From Gallionella sp. UBA4121 (GTDB taxonomy: Bacteria > Pseudomonadota > Gammaproteobacteria > Burkholderiales > Gallionellaceae), in NCBI GenBank assembly GCA_002381565.1, contig DFWZ01000030.1, positions 1 to 41,390 on the forward strand: a DNA stretch of 41,390 nt. The letters are read 5' to 3'. Positions 37,726-41,390 of the stretch are shown piece after piece. The position numbers and the translations under genes are program-made. Position 1 is the stretch's first letter. Every line of letters begins with the position of its first letter. The notes beneath the pieces are model-generated. The model had not been told where the DNA came from. It saw only the letters and a list, made by a program, of their open reading frames with translations, and did no database searches.

Positions 37726-40700
37726 ATGTTATGGATTGTCCGGGTCGCATTAAGTCGCCCATATACTTTTATAGTGCTGGCGCTGCTGATTTTGATTCTT
37801 GGCCCGCTGGTTTATGTGAACATGCGCACGGACATTTTCCCGGACATCAAGGTGCCGGTGGTCAGCGCGGTGTGGACCTATAACGGCATGCCGCCGGCAG
37901 ACATGTCCAACCGCATTGTCACCTTCTATGAAAGGCAGCTGTCGACCTCAGTCAACGATATCGAGCACATCGAATCCCAGTCGCTGCCGGGCGTGGCCAT
38001 CGTCAAGATTTTCTTCCAGCCGGATGTCAATATTAATGCCGCCGTCAGTCAGGTCACCGCGTTGTCCCAGACGGTGTTAAAACGTCTGCCGCCCGGTATT
38101 ACTCCGCCGCTGATCCTGAGCTATAACGCATCGAGCGTGCCGGTGCTGCAATTGGCGTTGTCCAGCGACACGCTGCTCGACAACCAGCTGTTCGATATTT
38201 CAAACAACTTCATCCGTCCCCAGCTGGCGCAGGTGGAAGGCGCGGCCGTGCCTTCGCCCTACGGCGGCAAGAACAGGCAGATATCGGTGGACCTGGATAT
38301 GCAGGCGCTGCGCTCCAAGGGGCTGACGCCGCAGAATGTCACTGACGCAATCCTGAACCAGAACCTGATCCTCCCGGCGGGAACCGAGAAAATAGGCCGG
38401 TTTGAATATAACGTGCTGCTCAATGCCAGTCCGGATGCGCTCGACGAACTGAATGATCTGCCCATCAAGTCGGTTAACGGGGCAACCATCCTGTTGCGCG
38501 ATGTGGCGCATGTGCGCGATGGGTTTTCGCCGCAGCAGAACATGGTGCGGGTCAACGGGCAGCATTCGGTGCTGACCACCATCCAGAAAAACGGCAGTGC
38601 GTCCACGCTGGACATCATCGCTCACGTCAAGGAGTTGCTGCCTCGCATCGAAGCCGGTGCGCCGCCCGGTCTTATCGTCAAGATGGTCGGCGATCAGTCG
38701 GTGTTCGTCAAGTCGGCGGTGGACGGCGTGATTCGCGAGGGGGTGACCGCAGCCGCGTTGACCGGCCTGATGATCTTGCTGTTCCTCGGCAGCTGGCGTT
38801 CCACCCTGATTATTACCATTTCCATCCCGCTGGCGGTGTTGTCTGCGATCATGGCGCTGTCCTTTTTCGGTCAGACGCTGAACATCATGACGCTGGGCGG
38901 ACTGGCGCTGGCGGTCGGGATACTGGTTGACGATGCCACGGTGACCATCGAAAACATGAACTGGCATCTGGAAAAGGGCAAGCATGTGGAGGAATCCATC
39001 ATGGATGGTGCGCATCAGATTGTGGGGCCGGCATTCGTGTCGCTGCTGTGCATCTGTATCGTGTTTATCCCGATGTTTTTCCTGACAGGCGTGGCGAAAT
39101 ATCTTTTCGTGCCGCTTGCAGAAGCGGTGATATTCTCGATGGTTGCCTCATTCATCCTGTCGCGTACGCTGGTGCCGACGCTGGCTAAGTACTTGCTGCG
39201 CGCCCATGCACAGGTGCATCACGAGGAGGGCGCGCATGCTGCCCCGTCGAAGAACCCGCTGGTCCGTTTTCAGCATGGGTTTGAAAATATATTCAACAAA
39301 ATTCGCGATAAGTACAAGGGGTTCCTGCTGGTATCCCTCAGTCACCGTCCTCGCTTTATCATCGGTTTCCTGAGCTTCGTGCTGCTCTCCTTCGCGCTGG
39401 TGCCCTTCCTGGGACGAAACTTCTTCCCTGAAGTGGATGCAGGTCAGATCAAGCTGCATATCCGGGCGCAGACCGGCACGAGGCTGGAGGAGACGGCGCG
39501 GCTATGCGACGAGATCGAGCGTCGGATCAAGCAGCAGATCCCCGCCGAAGAAATCAAGAATGTCGTGGACAATATCGGTTTGCCGGTGAGCGGGGTTAAC
39601 CTGACCTACAGCAACTCTTCGCCGATCGGCCCGGGAGACGCGGATATTCTGATTTCGCTCAATGAAGGTCATAAACCCACGGCGCAATATGTAAAAATCC
39701 TGCGTGAGCGACTGAAAGACGACTTTCCGGGCGTGTCGTTTGCCTTTTTGCCTGCGGATATCGTCAGTCAGATATTGAACTTCGGTATGCCCGCGCCTAT
39801 CGATGTTCAGGTGGTCGGTTTCAACCGCAAGGCCAATCAGCAATATGCAGCGGCAATATTGAGCCGGATCAAGAAGGTTCCCGGCTTGGCCGACGTGCGC
39901 ATCCAGCAGGCCTTCAATCAGCCCGAGCTGCATGTGGATGTGAACCGTACCCGCGCCATGGAAATGGGCATGACACAGCGCGATGTGGCGACCAACCTGC
40001 TGGTCTCTCTGTCCGGCAGTTTGCAGACCGCGCCCGGATTCTGGGTGAACCCGAGCAACAACGTCTCCTATCCGCTGGTGGTGCAGGTGCCGCAATACCG
40101 TCTCGACACCCTGAACGACTTGCAGAATCTCCCCGTCGCAATGGGTCAGGACACGACCTCATCAGCACAGTTGCTGGGCAGTGTGGCGAATATCAGCAGG
40201 AAACAGGGTGAAGCGGTTGTGTCGCATTACGACGTGCAGCCCACGATTGACATATACGGTGCTACGCAGGGACGGGATTTGGGCAGTGTCGCGTACGACA
40301 TCAATCAGATATTGAAGGATACCGCCAAGGATGTGCCCAAAGGGTCGTTCGTGGTCATGCGCGGGCAGGTGAAAGCCATGAACGAGTCCTACAGCGGGCT
40401 GATGTTCGGCCTGCTGGGTGCCATCGTGCTGATCTACCTGCTGATCGTAGTCAACTTCCAGTCCTGGCTTGATCCGTTCGTCATCATCACGGCCTTGCCC
40501 GCAGCGCTGGCAGGAATTATCTGGATGCTCTTTGTGACCAACACCACCTTGTCGGTTCCGGCGCTGATCGGTTCGATCATGTGCATGGGTGTGGCGACCG
40601 CCAACAGTATCCTGGTGGTCAGCTTTGCGCGGGAACGGCTGCGTGAGGGCGACAGCGGCTTTACTGCCGCGATGGAAGCCGGCTTCATGCGCTTCCGTCC

Positions 40701-40929
40701 CGTGCTGATGACGGCGCTGGCGATGATTATCGGCATGGCGCCTATGGCATTGGGTCTGGGCGAGGGCGGCGAACAAAATGCACCATTGGGCAGGGCTGTG
40801 ATCGGCGGACTTGCATTCGCGACATTCGCCACCTTGTTTTTCGTGCCGGTGATATTCAGTCTGGTGCACAGGAAGCACGGAATGAATCCGGATACCGGGC
40901 ACAACCTTTTAATTGCGGAGCAAGAATGA
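37726..40929 (+). CDS. RND efflux permease (AcrB-like, HAE family)
   Basis: A 1067-aa inner-membrane proton-driven pump subunit with 12 membrane helices and two large periplasmic loops. It starts MLWIVRVALSRPYTF with GGAG nine bases upstream. The proton-relay aspartates are in LAVGILVDDATVTIENMNW (D402, D403, matching D407/D408 of AcrB), which argues for a drug or small-molecule exporter of the HAE class over the metal-exporting HME class, though that border is not sharp. The second half repeats the layout (LIGSIMCMGVATANSILVV). The stop overlaps the start of the membrane-fusion gene. It lies behind a two-component pair that may sense its substrate. Confidence 0.94.
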   Translation: MLWIVRVALSRPYTFIVLALLILILGPLVYVNMRTDIFPDIKVPVVSAVWTYNGMPPADMSNRIVTFYERQLSTSVNDIEHIESQSLPGVAIVKIFFQPDVNINAAVSQVTALSQTVLKRLPPGITPPLILSYNASSVPVLQLALSSDTLLDNQLFDISNNFIRPQLAQVEGAAVPSPYGGKNRQISVDLDMQALRSKGLTPQNVTDAILNQNLILPAGTEKIGRFEYNVLLNASPDALDELNDLPIKSVNGATILLRDVAHVRDGFSPQQNMVRVNGQHSVLTTIQKNGSASTLDIIAHVKELLPRIEAGAPPGLIVKMVGDQSVFVKSAVDGVIREGVTAAALTGLMILLFLGSWRSTLIITISIPLAVLSAIMALSFFGQTLNIMTLGGLALAVGILVDDATVTIENMNWHLEKGKHVEESIMDGAHQIVGPAFVSLLCICIVFIPMFFLTGVAKYLFVPLAEAVIFSMVASFILSRTLVPTLAKYLLRAHAQVHHEEGAHAAPSKNPLVRFQHGFENIFNKIRDKYKGFLLVSLSHRPRFIIGFLSFVLLSFALVPFLGRNFFPEVDAGQIKLHIRAQTGTRLEETARLCDEIERRIKQQIPAEEIKNVVDNIGLPVSGVNLTYSNSSPIGPGDADILISLNEGHKPTAQYVKILRERLKDDFPGVSFAFLPADIVSQILNFGMPAPIDVQVVGFNRKANQQYAAAILSRIKKVPGLADVRIQQAFNQPELHVDVNRTRAMEMGMTQRDVATNLLVSLSGSLQTAPGFWVNPSNNVSYPLVVQVPQYRLDTLNDLQNLPVAMGQDTTSSAQLLGSVANISRKQGEAVVSHYDVQPTIDIYGATQGRDLGSVAYDINQILKDTAKDVPKGSFVVMRGQVKAMNESYSGLMFGLLGAIVLIYLLIVVNFQSWLDPFVIITALPAALAGIIWMLFVTNTTLSVPALIGSIMCMGVATANSILVVSFARERLREGDSGFTAAMEAGFMRFRPVLMTALAMIIGMAPMALGLGEGGEQNAPLGRAVIGGLAFATFATLFFVPVIFSLVHRKHGMNPDTGHNLLIAEQE

Positions 40930-41390
40930 TGTCCAAGAATACCCCTCATGATATTTCGCCCAAGCCGCTTAACATCGCCGGATTGGTTCTGGCAGTTGTC
41001 GCGGTCGTCGTCGCGGTCGCCGGTATTATCATTCGCTTCAGTCATACGGATGATTTGCAGAAAGAAGTCGAGTCGCAACATGTAACGGTCAAGGTTGTAT
41101 TGCCGGAGACGGGTTCCAGCATCCAGAAACTGATTTTGCCTGTTAACGTCCGTGCGGATATTGATGCGCCGATTTACGCGAGGGTGAACGGCTATCTGAA
41201 GGCGTGGTATACCGATATCGGCGCGCGCGTGACCAAGGGGCAGCTGCTGGGAGAGATCGAAACGCCCGAGCTTGACCAGCAGATACTGCGTGCGCGTGCG
41301 GATGTGGCGAGCGCCCAGTCCAACTGGGAAATTGCCGATGTGACGGCGAAGCGCTGGCAGAACCTGTTGGCGACAGACTCGGTATCGCAT
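40926..41390 (+). CDS. RND membrane-fusion (periplasmic adaptor) protein, 5' part
   Basis: The first 155 codons are in the window and the frame stays open to the edge. An N-terminal membrane anchor (about 14-37, LNIAGLVLAVVAVVVAVAGIIIRF) is followed by the HlyD-type start of the lipoyl/barrel-sandwich domain: LPVNVRADIDAPIYARVNGYLKAWYTDIGARVTKGQLLGEIETPELDQQILRA, then the beginning of the coiled-coil hairpin (RADVASAQSNWEIAD). It links the permease to an outer-membrane channel. The start overlaps the permease stop in ATGATG; either ATG is possible. The order permease-then-adaptor is the reverse of the acrAB order. Confidence 0.92.
   Translation, partial: MMSKNTPHDISPKPLNIAGLVLAVVAVVVAVAGIIIRFSHTDDLQKEVESQHVTVKVVLPETGSSIQKLILPVNVRADIDAPIYARVNGYLKAWYTDIGARVTKGQLLGEIETPELDQQILRARADVASAQSNWEIADVTAKRWQNLLATDSVSH

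Noticed and set aside
1..41390. tRNA, rRNA, prophage or insertion-sequence genes
   Set aside because: Both strands were scanned by eye for cloverleaf ends, rRNA conserved segments, integrases and transposases; none was found.

Overview
The window looks like chromosomal DNA of a betaproteobacterium. The evidence is a trimeric porin of the betaproteobacterial type, an argD-argF pair, DnaE with the N-terminal stretch MLSPAFVHLRLHSEYS, a LpdA carrying its own lipoyl domain, and moderate-to-high GC with few hypothetical genes. A Gallionellaceae/Nitrosomonadales-like autotroph would fit, but that placement is only an inference. Most of the window is housekeeping: arginine (argF start, argD), proline (proA) and tryptophan (trpC) synthesis, ribosomal protein S20, DNA polymerase III alpha, MetRS, Fe-S carrier ApbC, dCTP deaminase, thymidylate synthase plus DHFR, cold-shock protein, leucyl aminopeptidase and dihydrolipoamide dehydrogenase.

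Layout: 1-3153 is a minus-strand block (argF start, argD, rpsT, MFS exporter). 3296-6802 is dnaE. 6931-9350 is a small minus-strand accessory stretch (glycine-zipper lipoprotein, ribbon-helix-helix protein, spermidine-synthase-like protein). 9562-16874 is a six-gene plus-strand operon for a membrane complex related to group 4 hydrogenases and complex I. 16858-20575 (minus) holds sthA and metG, separated by a MITE-like palindrome. 20685-25802 (plus) holds apbC, dcd, a small protein, a large Orn/Lys/Arg decarboxylase and a cold-shock gene. 25851-27214 (minus) is thyA-folA. 27384-28832 is pepA. 28904-32860 (minus) holds a small secreted protein, yqaA, lpdA and proA. 32942-41390 (plus) holds trpC, a porin, a two-component pair and an RND efflux permease followed by its membrane-fusion partner, cut by the window edge.

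The most interesting system is the 9562-16874 operon. Its order is HyfB-, HyfC-, HyfE-, HyfF-, HyfG- and HyfI-like. The large subunit has lost all four cysteines that hold the NiFe site (RVSGDS replaces RxCGxC, and NLSYSG replaces DPCxxC), while the small subunit keeps its Fe-S cysteines. There is no ferredoxin-like, formate dehydrogenase or hydrogenase-maturation gene beside it. This matches the 'energy-converting hydrogenase-related' (Ehr) class, whose reaction is unknown. It should be read as an ion-translocating oxidoreductase with an unknown electron partner, not as a hydrogenase.

Two further signals stand out. Upstream of the decarboxylase, an RBS-ATG-MKFRF start module occurs three times: two short leader ORFs and then the real gene. 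The window is also full of short repeats: families with an exact 7-bp period at or inside gene ends (metG, folA, lpdA, pepA, apbC-dcd), several palindromic units (some translated in frame, one in the linker of the Ehr-like large subunit), and a 136-bp MITE-like element whose terminal repeat supplies the Shine-Dalgarno of sthA.
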